From JAGPUQ01 sp947084925 (GTDB lineage: Bacteria; Pseudomonadota; Gammaproteobacteria; Pseudomonadales; Porticoccaceae), in NCBI GenBank assembly GCA_947084925.1, contig CAMTUJ010000030.1:1-64000 (forward strand): 64,000 nucleotides of DNA, read 5' to 3'. How positions within the stretch are numbered: position 1 is the stretch's first letter; each line of letters begins with the position of its first letter. The notes under the pieces are model-generated. The model was not told the DNA's origin. It was given only the letters and a program-made list of their open reading frames with translations, and did not search any database. Position numbers and translations under genes: made by a program. Positions 9,105 through 17,065 of this stretch are shown here, piece by piece.

Positions 9105-9122
9105 ATGGAAAACTGCGCGTGA
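9105..9122 (+). promoter_or_regulatory. Five-codon leader ORF coupled to the AbgT-type transporter start
   Basis: An ATG at 9105 follows a strong Shine-Dalgarno GAGGGA (9094-9099) and encodes only MENCA before a TGA at 9120-9122. That stop overlaps the GTG (9119-9121) of the transporter as GTGA. The GTG has no good ribosome site of its own, so the mini-cistron may deliver ribosomes to it by termination-reinitiation. This is inference from layout. Confidence 0.4.
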
Positions 9123-10678
9123 GCGACCCGGATGCGCCGCCCCGGCCGGGCGCACTGTTGCGACTGCTGCACAGGATTGAAAGGCTCGGCAACCGGCTGC
9201 CGGATCCCGTGCTGCTGTTCCTGCTGCTGCTGATCGCGGTCTGGCTGCTGTCGGCGCTGTTGGCGCCAGTCGACTTTGCCGCGCAACACCCGCAGACCGG
9301 CGCCGCGATCAGGATCGTCAATCTGCTGACGGGAGCGGAGCTCACCCGCTTCCTCACCGACATGGTGCCGGTATTCACTGCCTTCGCGCCACTCGGGATC
9401 GTGCTGGTGGCGCTGCTCGGGGTCGGTGTCGCGGAGCACTCCGGACTCATCGCCGCCGGACTGCGCAAGCTGCTGAGCCTGACCACCGCCCGCTGGCTCA
9501 CGCCCATCGTGATGCTGGTGGCGATCATCAGCCACACCGCCGCGGACGCGGGCTATGTGGTGGTCATCCCGCTTGCGGCGGTGATCTTTCGTGCCGCCGG
9601 CCGCCACCCCCTGGCGGGCATCGCCGCGGCCTTCGCCGGCGTGTCGGGCGGGTTTTCCGCCAACTTCATTCCCTCGGCGCTCGACCCGCTGCTCCAGGGC
9701 ATCACCCAGGCAGCGGGCCGGGTGCTCGATCCGGGTCTCCTGGTCAATCCGCTGTGCAACTGGTTTTTCATGAGCACGTCCAGCCTGCTGGTGATCGGGC
9801 TCGGCTGGTGGCTCACCGACAAGATCGTCGAACCCTGGTTGGCACGGACCAACCCGGTGACCGATGACCCGGCGGACGGCACCGGTTTGACACCGCTGGC
9901 TCCCGGGGAACACCGCGGGCTGTGGTGGGCGGCGGTCAGCCTGGTGCTGTCCCTGGCGCTGCTGCTCGCGGCAATCCTGCCCGCCGGCTCACCCCTGCGC
10001 GATCCGGCGACCGGCGCGGTGGCCTCGTTCGGCGCGCCCCTGATGCACGCCATCGTGCCGCTGATCTTCGTCCTGTTCCTGATCCCCGGTGTGACCTATG
10101 GCCTAGTGGCCGGATCCATGCGCGGACACCGGGATGTGATCGCCGGCATGTCGCGCGCCATGGAAAGCATGGGCTACTACATCGTGATGGCGTTTTTCGC
10201 CGCCCAGTTCATCGCGGCCTTCAGCCACTCCAACCTGGGGGTTCTGCTCGCTGTCGCGGGCGCGGACGGGCTGAGCGCGCTGCATCTGTCGCCCCAGCTC
10301 ACCATTGTCGGCATTATCCTGTTGTCGGCTTTCATCAACCTGTTCGTGGGCTCGGCGTCGGCGAAGTGGCTGCTGATCGCGCCCATTTTCGTACCCATGC
10401 TGATGCGACTCGGCATCGCGCCGGAGCTGACCCAGGCCGCGTACCGGATCGGCGACTCCTCCGCCAACATCGTGACTCCGCTGATGCCCTACTTTCCACT
10501 GGTGGTGGTGTTCTGCCGGCGCTATGTGAGCAGCACGGGCATCGGCACCCTGATCGCGATGATGCTGCCCTACGCGCTGGCGCTCCTGCTGGGCTGGACC
10601 CTGCTCCTGCTCGGCTACTGGGCGCTGGGGCTGCCGCTCGGCCTCCAGGCCGCTTATGTGTACCCGAGTCCGGGATAA
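9119..10678 (+). CDS. AbgT-family transporter
   Basis: A 519-residue polytopic inner-membrane protein of the AbgT (p-aminobenzoyl-glutamate transporter) family, some members of which act as sulfonamide efflux pumps. Visible family features are the N-terminal RIERLGNRLPDPVLLF, the ISHTAADAGYVVVIPLAA helix, the re-entrant-type segment FINLFVGSASAKWLL and the late GDSSANIVTPLMPYFP motif. About a dozen hydrophobic segments are present. It is preceded by a 5-codon leader ORF. The substrate cannot be told from sequence. Confidence 0.9.
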   Translation: MSDPDAPPRPGALLRLLHRIERLGNRLPDPVLLFLLLLIAVWLLSALLAPVDFAAQHPQTGAAIRIVNLLTGAELTRFLTDMVPVFTAFAPLGIVLVALLGVGVAEHSGLIAAGLRKLLSLTTARWLTPIVMLVAIISHTAADAGYVVVIPLAAVIFRAAGRHPLAGIAAAFAGVSGGFSANFIPSALDPLLQGITQAAGRVLDPGLLVNPLCNWFFMSTSSLLVIGLGWWLTDKIVEPWLARTNPVTDDPADGTGLTPLAPGEHRGLWWAAVSLVLSLALLLAAILPAGSPLRDPATGAVASFGAPLMHAIVPLIFVLFLIPGVTYGLVAGSMRGHRDVIAGMSRAMESMGYYIVMAFFAAQFIAAFSHSNLGVLLAVAGADGLSALHLSPQLTIVGIILLSAFINLFVGSASAKWLLIAPIFVPMLMRLGIAPELTQAAYRIGDSSANIVTPLMPYFPLVVVFCRRYVSSTGIGTLIAMMLPYALALLLGWTLLLLGYWALGLPLGLQAAYVYPSPG

Positions 10679-10749
10679 CGGAATTCGCGACCGCGCGGTG
10701 CCGCGCGGCAATCGATCTTGACTCCCTCCGGGGCTTGCGCAAGACTTCC

Positions 10750-10767
10750 TGTTACCGACTGGTAACA
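10750..10767. promoter_or_regulatory. Perfect 18-bp dyad, candidate operator for the BVMO operon
   Basis: TGTTACC (10750-10756) and GGTAACA (10761-10767) form exact 7-bp arms around a 4-bp spacer, 77 bp before the monooxygenase start. The size and symmetry suit a TetR- or GntR-type repressor site. No regulator gene is adjacent, so the protein is unknown. Confidence 0.5.
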
Positions 10768-10782
10768 CCACGTGCCGGCGCC

Positions 10783-10796
10783 ACCTCCCGGGAGGT
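10783..10796. repeat. 14-bp perfect palindrome upstream of the BVMO gene
   Basis: ACCTCCCGGGAGGT is a gapless perfect palindrome, flanked by further near-complementary GCGCC/GGCGC. Together they could form a strong hairpin in RNA or a second binding site between the dyad at 10750 and the TTGACA at 10810-10815. There is no T-tract, so it is not a standard terminator. Confidence 0.45.
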
Positions 10797-10844
10797 CGGC
10801 GCGCACTTCTTGACAGCTTCGCGGGGAAAACAGGCATACGACCC

Positions 10845-12347
10845 ATGGGTATCAGCGAAAGCGGCAAAATTCTGGAGACCCTGGCGGCGGGCAAACGCAA
10901 GCCGCGCGTGATCGTGGTCGGCGCCGGGCTGTCGGGGATCTGCATGGGAATGCGGCTGATGGCCGCCGGCTACGACGACCTGGTCCTGCTCGAAAAAGCC
11001 GACCGCTGCGGCGGCACCTGGCACTACAACCAGTACCCGGGCCTGCGCTGCGACGTGCCCTCGCATTACTACCAGTACAGCTTCGAACCCAGCTCGCACT
11101 GGAGCCACCGGTTTTGCGGTGGCGAAGAAATCCGCCGGTACTTCGAGCGCATGGCGCGCAAGTACCAGGTCTTCGAGCGCATCCGCTTCAACACCGAGAC
11201 CCGGCACGCGGAATGGACCGGCAACGGCTGGAAACTGGATGTGACCGCGGCCAACGGCGCCAGCGCGCGGCTCGAGTGCGACATCCTGATCGCCGCCTGC
11301 GGTATCCTGGTGCGGCCCAAGTATCCGGATATTCCCGGCCTGGACTCCTTCGCCGGAGCGGTGGTGCATTCCGCCCGCTGGGATCACACCCTGGAGCTGG
11401 CCGGCGAGCGGGTGGGCGTCATCGGCAACGGTTCCACCGGCATCCAGATGATCAAGCCGCTCACCGACGTGTGCAGCAAGGTGATTTCCTTCCAGCGCAC
11501 CCCGCAGTGGGTACTGCCGATCCCGAACCGGAAATATTCCGGCTTCGGTCATTGGCTGACGGGGAAACTGCCCATCCTTTCCAAACTGTATTACAACAGC
11601 TACCGGTTTCTCATGGAGCAGGTGCTGGGTCGCGGCATCATCAAGGACAACGCCTCCCGGCGCATGGTCGCCAAACTGTGCCGCTGGAACCTCGACAGCG
11701 TGAAGGACGCCGATCTGCGCGCCAAACTGACCCCCGATTACACGCCGATGTGCAAACGGCTGGTGATGTCCTCGGAGTTTTATCCCGCCATTCAGCGCCC
11801 CAACGCCGAGCTCGTGCGTGCGGGCATCGACCACGTCGAGCCCAGGGGCATCGTCACCACGGATGGCAAGCTTCATGAACTGGACATCATCGCGCTGGCC
11901 ACCGGCTTTCACGCCAACGAATACATGTTGCCGATGACCATGACCGGCGCGCACGGCGTCACCCTGGACGCTGCCTGGCAGGACGGTCCACGCGGCTATC
12001 GCACCGTGGCCATGCCCAACTTCCCCAACTTCTTCATGGTGATGGGTCCGCACAGCCCGGTGGGTAATTTTTCGCTGGCTTCCATCGCCGAGACCCAGAG
12101 CGAATACATCATGAAGTTCGTCAACCTGTGGGCGGAGCGCAAGTTCGAGCAGGTTTATCCCCGTGAAGATGCGACCCTGCGCTTCAATGCCGAGATGCTG
12201 GCGAACATGAAGGACACGGTGTGGGCCACCGGTTGCAAGAGCTGGTACCTGGACGAGAAAGGGGTGCCAGGCTCCTGGCCCTGGACCGCGACCAGGTTCC
12301 GCGCCGACTTGCGGGACCCGAAGTTGCAGGAATATGTGATAGCCTGA
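10845..12347 (+). CDS. Type I Baeyer-Villiger (flavin-containing) monooxygenase
   Basis: A 500-residue FAD/NADPH monooxygenase expected to insert oxygen into a ketone to give an ester or lactone. The FAD site is VVGAGLSGICMG near residue 26. The BVMO fingerprint FAGAVVHSARWD is at residues 169-180 and fits FxGxxxHxxxWD. The NADPH site GNGSTGIQM follows about 20 residues later. It heads a three-gene run with an HMG-CoA-synthase-like/OB-fold protein and an SCP-x thiolase, a context suggesting breakdown of a cyclic or branched ketone such as a steroid, terpenoid or naphthenic ring. Substrate is not predictable; the family call is firm. Confidence 0.9.
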   Translation: MGISESGKILETLAAGKRKPRVIVVGAGLSGICMGMRLMAAGYDDLVLLEKADRCGGTWHYNQYPGLRCDVPSHYYQYSFEPSSHWSHRFCGGEEIRRYFERMARKYQVFERIRFNTETRHAEWTGNGWKLDVTAANGASARLECDILIAACGILVRPKYPDIPGLDSFAGAVVHSARWDHTLELAGERVGVIGNGSTGIQMIKPLTDVCSKVISFQRTPQWVLPIPNRKYSGFGHWLTGKLPILSKLYYNSYRFLMEQVLGRGIIKDNASRRMVAKLCRWNLDSVKDADLRAKLTPDYTPMCKRLVMSSEFYPAIQRPNAELVRAGIDHVEPRGIVTTDGKLHELDIIALATGFHANEYMLPMTMTGAHGVTLDAAWQDGPRGYRTVAMPNFPNFFMVMGPHSPVGNFSLASIAETQSEYIMKFVNLWAERKFEQVYPREDATLRFNAEMLANMKDTVWATGCKSWYLDEKGVPGSWPWTATRFRADLRDPKLQEYVIA

Positions 12348-12468
12348 ATTGCAAGGCTTGCCCGCGGTCCTGACGGGATTGGGCAGGCTCCGACAACAAT
12401 GAAAACAGCCAATCAATGATGTCGCCGCCGGAGCCCAGCGCACCGGCTCCCGAACCAGGAGGTGTGGT

Positions 12469-13851
12469 TTGTCCGGTATTTTGCGGTACGGTTCCTATAT
12501 TCCTTACTTTCGACTCGACCGCCAGGCGGCCGGCATCGGTCGCGGCGAACGCGCCATCGCCAGTTATGACGAAGACTCGGTCTCCATGGCGGTGGAGGCC
12601 GGCCGTCAGGCCCTCGGCGGCGCCGCGGTGGACACCCTGATGTTTGCCACCACCAGCCCGCCCTACGCGGAAAAACTCAATGCCGCGGCGATTTCCGCGG
12701 CCCTCGACCTGCCGGCGCAGACCCGCTCCCTCGAGCTCGGCGGCAACAGCCGCATGGGACTCGCGGGTCTGTTGCTGGCGAGCGAACTGGGCCACGCCGG
12801 GCGCACCACGCTGGTGTGCGCCAGCGACGTGGTGGTCGGCGCGCCGGGTGGCGCCCGCGAGCGGGAGAGCGGCGATGCCGCGGTCGCCTTTGTCACCGGC
12901 GCCGGGGATGAGGCCATCGCCCGCCTGCTGGGCAGCGCCTCGACGACGGCGGAAGTACTGGACGTGTGGCGGCTGCCGGGCGATCCCTTCGCCCGGCAGT
13001 GGGAGGAGCGCTTCGGGATCGAAATCCTGGGGCCGGTGAGTGTCGATACCGCCAAACGCGCGCTGATCAACGCCGGCGTCGAGCCCGCCTCCCTCGCCAA
13101 GGTGGTGCTGGATGCCACCAACCGCCGCGACGTGGCCGACATTCCCCGCGCGCTCGGTCTCAAGTCCGAGCAGCTGGCCGATCCGCTGGTCGATAACCTC
13201 GGACGCACCGGCGCCGCCCACGCCGGCTTGCTGCTCGCCCAGGTTCTGGATACCGCCAAGCCGGGCGACCGCATCCTGGTACTGTCCACCGCCGACGGTT
13301 GCGACGCCCTGGTGTTTGAAGTCACCGATCGCATCGCTTCCGGGCGCCCCGCGCGCAGCGTCGCCCACTGGATCGCCTCCAAGCGCACCGATCTGCCCTA
13401 CAACAATTACCTCAAATGGCGCGGCATCCTGCCTTTCGAGCCGCCGCGACGGCCCGACCCCAGCCGGCCCGCGGCGCCGGTGATGAAACGGCACGAGCGC
13501 TGGAAATACGCGTTCCACGGCTCCCGGTGCACGCAGTGCAACCAGGGTTATCTGCCGCCGCAGCGGGTGTGCGTGAAATGCGGCGCGGTGGACAACATGA
13601 AAGAAGAGCCCTTTGCCCACCAGCCCTGTCGTATCACCACCTTCACCCTCGACCATCTCGCCTACAGCCTGCAACCGCCGGTGATTTCCACCGTGGTGGA
13701 TTTCGGCTGCGGCGGCCGCATGGCCTGCGAACTGGCCGATGCCGATCCCAAGGAGGTGGGCATTGGCGACCAGCTCGAAATGACCTTCCGCCGGTTCTAT
13801 ACCGGCGAAGGCGTCCACAACTATTTCTGGAAAGCGCGCCCGGTGCGCTAG
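12469..13851 (+). CDS. HMG-CoA-synthase-like protein fused to a Zn-ribbon/OB-fold (DUF35) domain
   Basis: A 460-residue two-part protein. Residues ~1-310 are thiolase-superfamily, HMG-CoA synthase/KAS III-like (GSYIPYFRLDR start, LVCASDVVVG, later LIVDNLGRTGAAHAG-like LVDNLGRTGAAHAG). Residues ~335-460 are a rubredoxin-like zinc ribbon (Cys354, 357, 368, 371) plus an acyl-CoA-binding OB fold (DUF35). The usual nucleophilic Cys region reads LGGNSRMGLAG, with no Cys visible, so it may not form an acyl-enzyme. DUF35 proteins partner SCP-x thiolases and retro-aldolases in steroid side-chain loss; here the partner thiolase is the next gene. The start is TTG with AGGAGG upstream. Confidence 0.82.
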   Translation: MSGILRYGSYIPYFRLDRQAAGIGRGERAIASYDEDSVSMAVEAGRQALGGAAVDTLMFATTSPPYAEKLNAAAISAALDLPAQTRSLELGGNSRMGLAGLLLASELGHAGRTTLVCASDVVVGAPGGARERESGDAAVAFVTGAGDEAIARLLGSASTTAEVLDVWRLPGDPFARQWEERFGIEILGPVSVDTAKRALINAGVEPASLAKVVLDATNRRDVADIPRALGLKSEQLADPLVDNLGRTGAAHAGLLLAQVLDTAKPGDRILVLSTADGCDALVFEVTDRIASGRPARSVAHWIASKRTDLPYNNYLKWRGILPFEPPRRPDPSRPAAPVMKRHERWKYAFHGSRCTQCNQGYLPPQRVCVKCGAVDNMKEEPFAHQPCRITTFTLDHLAYSLQPPVISTVVDFGCGGRMACELADADPKEVGIGDQLEMTFRRFYTGEGVHNYFWKARPVR

Positions 13852-13862
13852 GGGTATGTGCC

Positions 13863-15047
13863 ATGGCAAGTAACGGTATCAAGGATCAAGTCGCCATCGT
13901 CGGCATGGCGTGTACACAGTTCGGCGAACACTGGGATCGGGACGCCTCCGACATGCTGATCGAGGCGGCCACCGATGCCTACAAGTCGGCGGGCGTCGAG
14001 CCCAACGACGTCGATGCCTATTGGCTCGGCACCTTTGCGAGCGGCATCTCCGGCCTGGTGTTCTCCGAAGCCCTCAAAACGCCCTACAAACCGGTGACGC
14101 GACTGGAAAACATGTGCGCGACCGGCAGCGAGGCCATTCGCAATGCCGCCTACGCGGTGGCCAGCGGCGCCTACGATCTGGTCATGGCAGTGGGCGTGGA
14201 AAAACTCAAGGACGGTGGCTACTCCGGTCTGGTGGTGCCCGCGCCCGCGGGCGACGGCACCGAATCCAGCATGACCGCGCCCGCCATGTTTTCCCTGCTG
14301 GCGCCGGCCTACTGCAAGAAGTACGGCGTCGATGAAGGCCAGCTCAAGGACGTGCTGTCCCGTATCGCCTGGAAGAATCATGTCGCCGGCGCCAAGAATC
14401 CCAAGGCACAGTTCCGCAAGGAAGTGTCCATGGACACCATCGGCAAGTCGCCGCGGGTAGCGGGCATGTTTGGCGTATTCGACTGCTCGGGAGTAGCCGA
14501 CGGTGCGGCTGCCGCCATCCTGTGCCGGGCCGAGGACGCCCACAAATACACCGACCGGCCGATCTACCTCAAGGCCTTCTCGATCGCGGCCGGCCCCAAC
14601 GAAGGGTTCATCAGCGGCGACTACGATTTCACCACTTTCCAGGAAGTGGTCGTGTCCGCCCAGGATGCCTACAAGCAGGCGGGCATCACCAATCCGCGCG
14701 AACAGATCAGCATGGCCGAAGTCCACGACTGCTTCACCGCCACCGAGCTGGTGCTGATGGAAGACATGGGCTTTTCCGAGCGCGGCCAGGGCTGGCGCGA
14801 TGTGCTGGACGGTCGCTTCGACGGCGATGGCGCGCAGCCGATCAATCCCGACGGCGGCCTCAAGAGTTTCGGCCACCCCATCGGCGCCAGCGGTCTGCGG
14901 ATGATGTACGAAATGTGGCTGCAACTGCGCGGCGAGGCGGGCCCGCGCCAGATCGCCAATCCGAAACTGGGCCTCACGCACAATCTCGGCGGTCAGCCCG
15001 GCCGCTGCGTCAGCTTCGTGTCGATTGTCGGCAACGAGATTGGTTGA
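13863..15047 (+). CDS. SCP-x type thiolase / lipid-transfer-protein family acyltransferase
   Basis: A 394-residue thiolase-superfamily enzyme that would cleave or form C-C bonds on acyl-CoA. The candidate nucleophile is Cys85 in ENMCATGSEA. A second motif, EVHDCFTATE, and GHPIGASGLRMMYEM supply the His and Cys of SCP-2 thiolases; it ends HNLGGQPGRCVSFVSIVG. The start is ATG at 13863, 11 bp after the OB-fold fusion gene. A longer in-frame reading would lie inside that gene. Ltp/SCP-x enzymes working with a DUF35 protein can act as side-chain thiolases or aldolases. The exact reaction is not determined. Confidence 0.88.
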   Translation: MASNGIKDQVAIVGMACTQFGEHWDRDASDMLIEAATDAYKSAGVEPNDVDAYWLGTFASGISGLVFSEALKTPYKPVTRLENMCATGSEAIRNAAYAVASGAYDLVMAVGVEKLKDGGYSGLVVPAPAGDGTESSMTAPAMFSLLAPAYCKKYGVDEGQLKDVLSRIAWKNHVAGAKNPKAQFRKEVSMDTIGKSPRVAGMFGVFDCSGVADGAAAAILCRAEDAHKYTDRPIYLKAFSIAAGPNEGFISGDYDFTTFQEVVVSAQDAYKQAGITNPREQISMAEVHDCFTATELVLMEDMGFSERGQGWRDVLDGRFDGDGAQPINPDGGLKSFGHPIGASGLRMMYEMWLQLRGEAGPRQIANPKLGLTHNLGGQPGRCVSFVSIVGNEIG

Positions 15048-15070
15048 CGTTTCCATCTTCCGCCAGGACA

Positions 15071-15098
15071 AAAAAAACCCGGCACTGCCGGGTTTTTT
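15071..15098. terminator. Bidirectional Rho-independent terminator between thiolase and rho
   Basis: Seven A, stem CCCGGC, loop ACT, stem GCCGGG, seven T. The A-tract and T-tract make it work in both directions, ending the converging thiolase and rho transcripts. It is the clearest intrinsic terminator in the window. Confidence 0.92.
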
Positions 15099-15116
15099 TC
15101 GCTGTTCACAGCGGCG

Positions 15117-16376
15117 TTATTTTCGCCGCATGGCGTCAAAGAACTCGTTGTTGCTCTTGAAGCCCTTGAGCTTGTCCACCAGGAATTCGGTCGCCGACAG
15201 ATCTTCCATGTCGTGCAGCAATTTCCGCAAAATCCACACGCGCTGCAGCTCGCCTTCGCTCATCAGCAACTCCTCGCGGCGCGTGCCGGAACGGCGCACA
15301 TTGATCGCGGGATAGATGCGTTTCTCGGCGATCTTGCGATCGAGGTGAAGCTCCATGTTGCCGGTGCCCTTGAATTCCTCGTAGATCACTTCGTCCATTT
15401 TCGAACCGGTGTCCACCAGGGCGGTGGCGATGATGGTCAGGCTGCCGCCGTGCTCGATATTGCGCGCCGCGCCAAAAAACCGCTTGGGTTTTTCGAGCGC
15501 ATGGGCATCGACACCGCCGGTCAGTACTTTGCCGGATGACGGGATCACCGTGTTGTACGCGCGCGCCAGCCGGGTAACCGAATCCAGCAGAATGACGACG
15601 TCCTTCTTGTGCTCGACCAGTCGCTTGGCCTTGTCGATCACCATCTCGGCGACCTGCACATGGCGGGTCGGCGGTTCGTCAAAGGTGGACGCAACCACTT
15701 CGCCACGCACGGTGCGCTGCATTTCGGTCACTTCCTCGGGGCGCTCGTCGATCAGCAGTACGATCAGCACGGCCTCGGGATTGTTGCGCGATATCGCCTG
15801 CGCGATATGCTGCATCATGATGGTCTTGCCCGCCTTGGGCGGCGCCACGATCAAACCGCGCTGACCCTTGCCGATGGGGGCAATCAGATCGATGATGCGG
15901 CCGGTGAGATCCTCGGAACTGCCGTTGCCGGCCTCCAGCATCAGGCGCTTGTCCGGAAACAGCGGCGTCAGGTTTTCAAACAGAATCTTGTTGCGCGCGT
16001 TCTCCGGTTTTTCGAAATTGATGTCGTCCACCTTGAGAAGCGCGAAATAGCGTTCGCCTTCCTTGGGCGGGCGGATCTTGCCGGTGATGCTGTCGCCGGT
16101 ACGGAGATTGAAGCGACGAATCTGGCTCGGCGACACATAAATATCGTCGGGGCCGGCGAGATAGGACGAATCCGCCGAACGCAGAAAGCCGAAACCATCG
16201 GGCAGGATCTCCAGAACCCCGTCGCCGGAAATATCCTCGCCGCTTTTGGCGTGGCGCTTCAGGATGGTGAAAATGATGTCCTGCTTGCGCGAGCGGCCGA
16301 GATTTTCGAGGCCGGTCTCGGCGCCGATTTGCAGCAATTCATCGATGGGTTTTGCTTTCAGGTCGGTAAGATTCAT
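15117..16376 (-). CDS. rho: Transcription termination factor Rho
   Basis: Hexameric RNA-dependent ATPase that ends transcription. The 419-residue product starts MNLTDLKAKP, the exact family N-terminus. It has the cold-shock-like RNA-binding domain (GFGFLRSADSSYL), Walker A GPPKAGKT-type APPKAGKTIMM near residue 178, Walker B VVILLDSVTRLARAYN, and the Q/R loops GGVDAHALEKPKRFFGAARN. Forty-one extra in-frame codons upstream fall in the leader and were rejected. It sits downstream of trxA as in most gammaproteobacteria but has its own promoter and a long C-rich leader. Confidence 0.98.
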   Translation of the reverse strand: MNLTDLKAKPIDELLQIGAETGLENLGRSRKQDIIFTILKRHAKSGEDISGDGVLEILPDGFGFLRSADSSYLAGPDDIYVSPSQIRRFNLRTGDSITGKIRPPKEGERYFALLKVDDINFEKPENARNKILFENLTPLFPDKRLMLEAGNGSSEDLTGRIIDLIAPIGKGQRGLIVAPPKAGKTIMMQHIAQAISRNNPEAVLIVLLIDERPEEVTEMQRTVRGEVVASTFDEPPTRHVQVAEMVIDKAKRLVEHKKDVVILLDSVTRLARAYNTVIPSSGKVLTGGVDAHALEKPKRFFGAARNIEHGGSLTIIATALVDTGSKMDEVIYEEFKGTGNMELHLDRKIAEKRIYPAINVRRSGTRREELLMSEGELQRVWILRKLLHDMEDLSATEFLVDKLKGFKSNNEFFDAMRRK

Positions 16377-16440
16377 GGAGTTGGTGTTGTCGGTGTGGCT
16401 GCGAAAGCCGGGGTGGCTGGGCGGGCTGGGATGGTTGGTA
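16377..16440 (-). promoter_or_regulatory. C-rich, G-poor rho leader, candidate rut site
   Basis: On the transcribed strand the 64 nt before the rho ATG hold 34 C and only 8 G, an extreme bias in a GC-rich genome and the composition Rho prefers to load on. E. coli rho is known to be autoregulated by attenuation in its leader; this stretch would suit the same control. Function is inferred from composition. Confidence 0.55.
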
Positions 16441-16476
16441 CGAGCTGGTACACGTGGGGCGCGAATCGCGCGGGGC

Positions 16477-16506
16477 GTAGTCAACCGGGAAGTAGTCAAT
16501 CGGGAA
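16477..16506. repeat. Two tandem 15-bp copies in the rho leader
   Basis: GTAGTCAACCGGGAA (16477-16491) is followed directly by GTAGTCAATCGGGAA (16492-16506), with one mismatch. Read on the rho strand each copy carries TTGACT, a -35-like hexamer, but no matching -10 is seen. Its role is unknown. Confidence 0.7.
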
Positions 16507-16562
16507 TTCGTAGCGTGATTCGGGCCGGCCTACAGACTTGGCGAAGATCCGTTATTCGCCGC

Positions 16563-16590
16563 AGTATACCCGGCCCCGCGCCATTAGCAA
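16563..16590 (-). promoter_or_regulatory. Sigma-70-type promoter for rho
   Basis: On the minus strand TTGCTA (16590-16585), a 16-bp spacer and TATACT (16568-16563) match a sigma-70 promoter. It lies 40 bp after the trxA stop, so it would start a rho mRNA with an untranslated leader of about 180 nt. Confidence 0.6.
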
Positions 16591-16630
16591 ACTTCATTTG
16601 GGTCGCTGCCCCGGCATACGCAAGGGCTGT

Positions 16631-16957
16631 TCAAACCGTGCCGGCAACAAATGCCGTCAATTGCGCCTTGGACAGGGCGCCCACCCGGGTATCGCTGAGA
16701 TTGCCGTTTTTGAACAGCATCAACGTCGGGATGCCACGGACACTGTATTTGGCGGCTATTTCGCGATTGGCATCGACATCGACCTTGCAGACCTTGATCC
16801 GCCCGGCGAAATCATCGGCGATCTCGTCGAGAATGGGGGCAATCATTTTGCATGGGCCGCACCAGCTGGCCCAGAAATCCACGAGTACCGGGAGATTCGC
16901 TTGCAGGACATCGACATCAAAACTGGCATCGCTCACATGGACGACTTTGGCGCTCAT
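16631..16957 (-). CDS. trxA: Thioredoxin 1
   Basis: Cytosolic disulfide reductase of 108 residues with the active site WASWCGPCKMIAP near residue 33 and the cis-proline loop VRGIPTLMLF. I start at MSAKVVHVSD (16957) because it matches the family N-terminus; an ATG five codons upstream gives only MRSPP. It is divergent from ppx and upstream of rho on the same strand. Confidence 0.97.
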   Translation of the reverse strand: MSAKVVHVSDASFDVDVLQANLPVLVDFWASWCGPCKMIAPILDEIADDFAGRIKVCKVDVDANREIAAKYSVRGIPTLMLFKNGNLSDTRVGALSKAQLTAFVAGTV

Positions 16958-17065
16958 CGGGGGGCTCCGCAAAGGGCAGGGACTGGGTGATCGGCAGGTT
17001 CGAACCTTACAATAATGCGATCATAGCATCCACTGCCAGAGGCAACGACCACGCGTGCGACGGCG

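Noticed and set aside
16999..17008. The palindrome GGTTCGAACC between trxA and ppx
   Set aside because: It resembles a tRNA T-loop by chance; no cloverleaf can be built around it. A 10-bp palindrome alone is weak evidence for an operator.
15609..17015. A 468-codon plus-strand frame across rho and trxA
   Set aside because: It is antisense to two certain genes and crosses their promoter gap and leader, with no motif or ribosome site.
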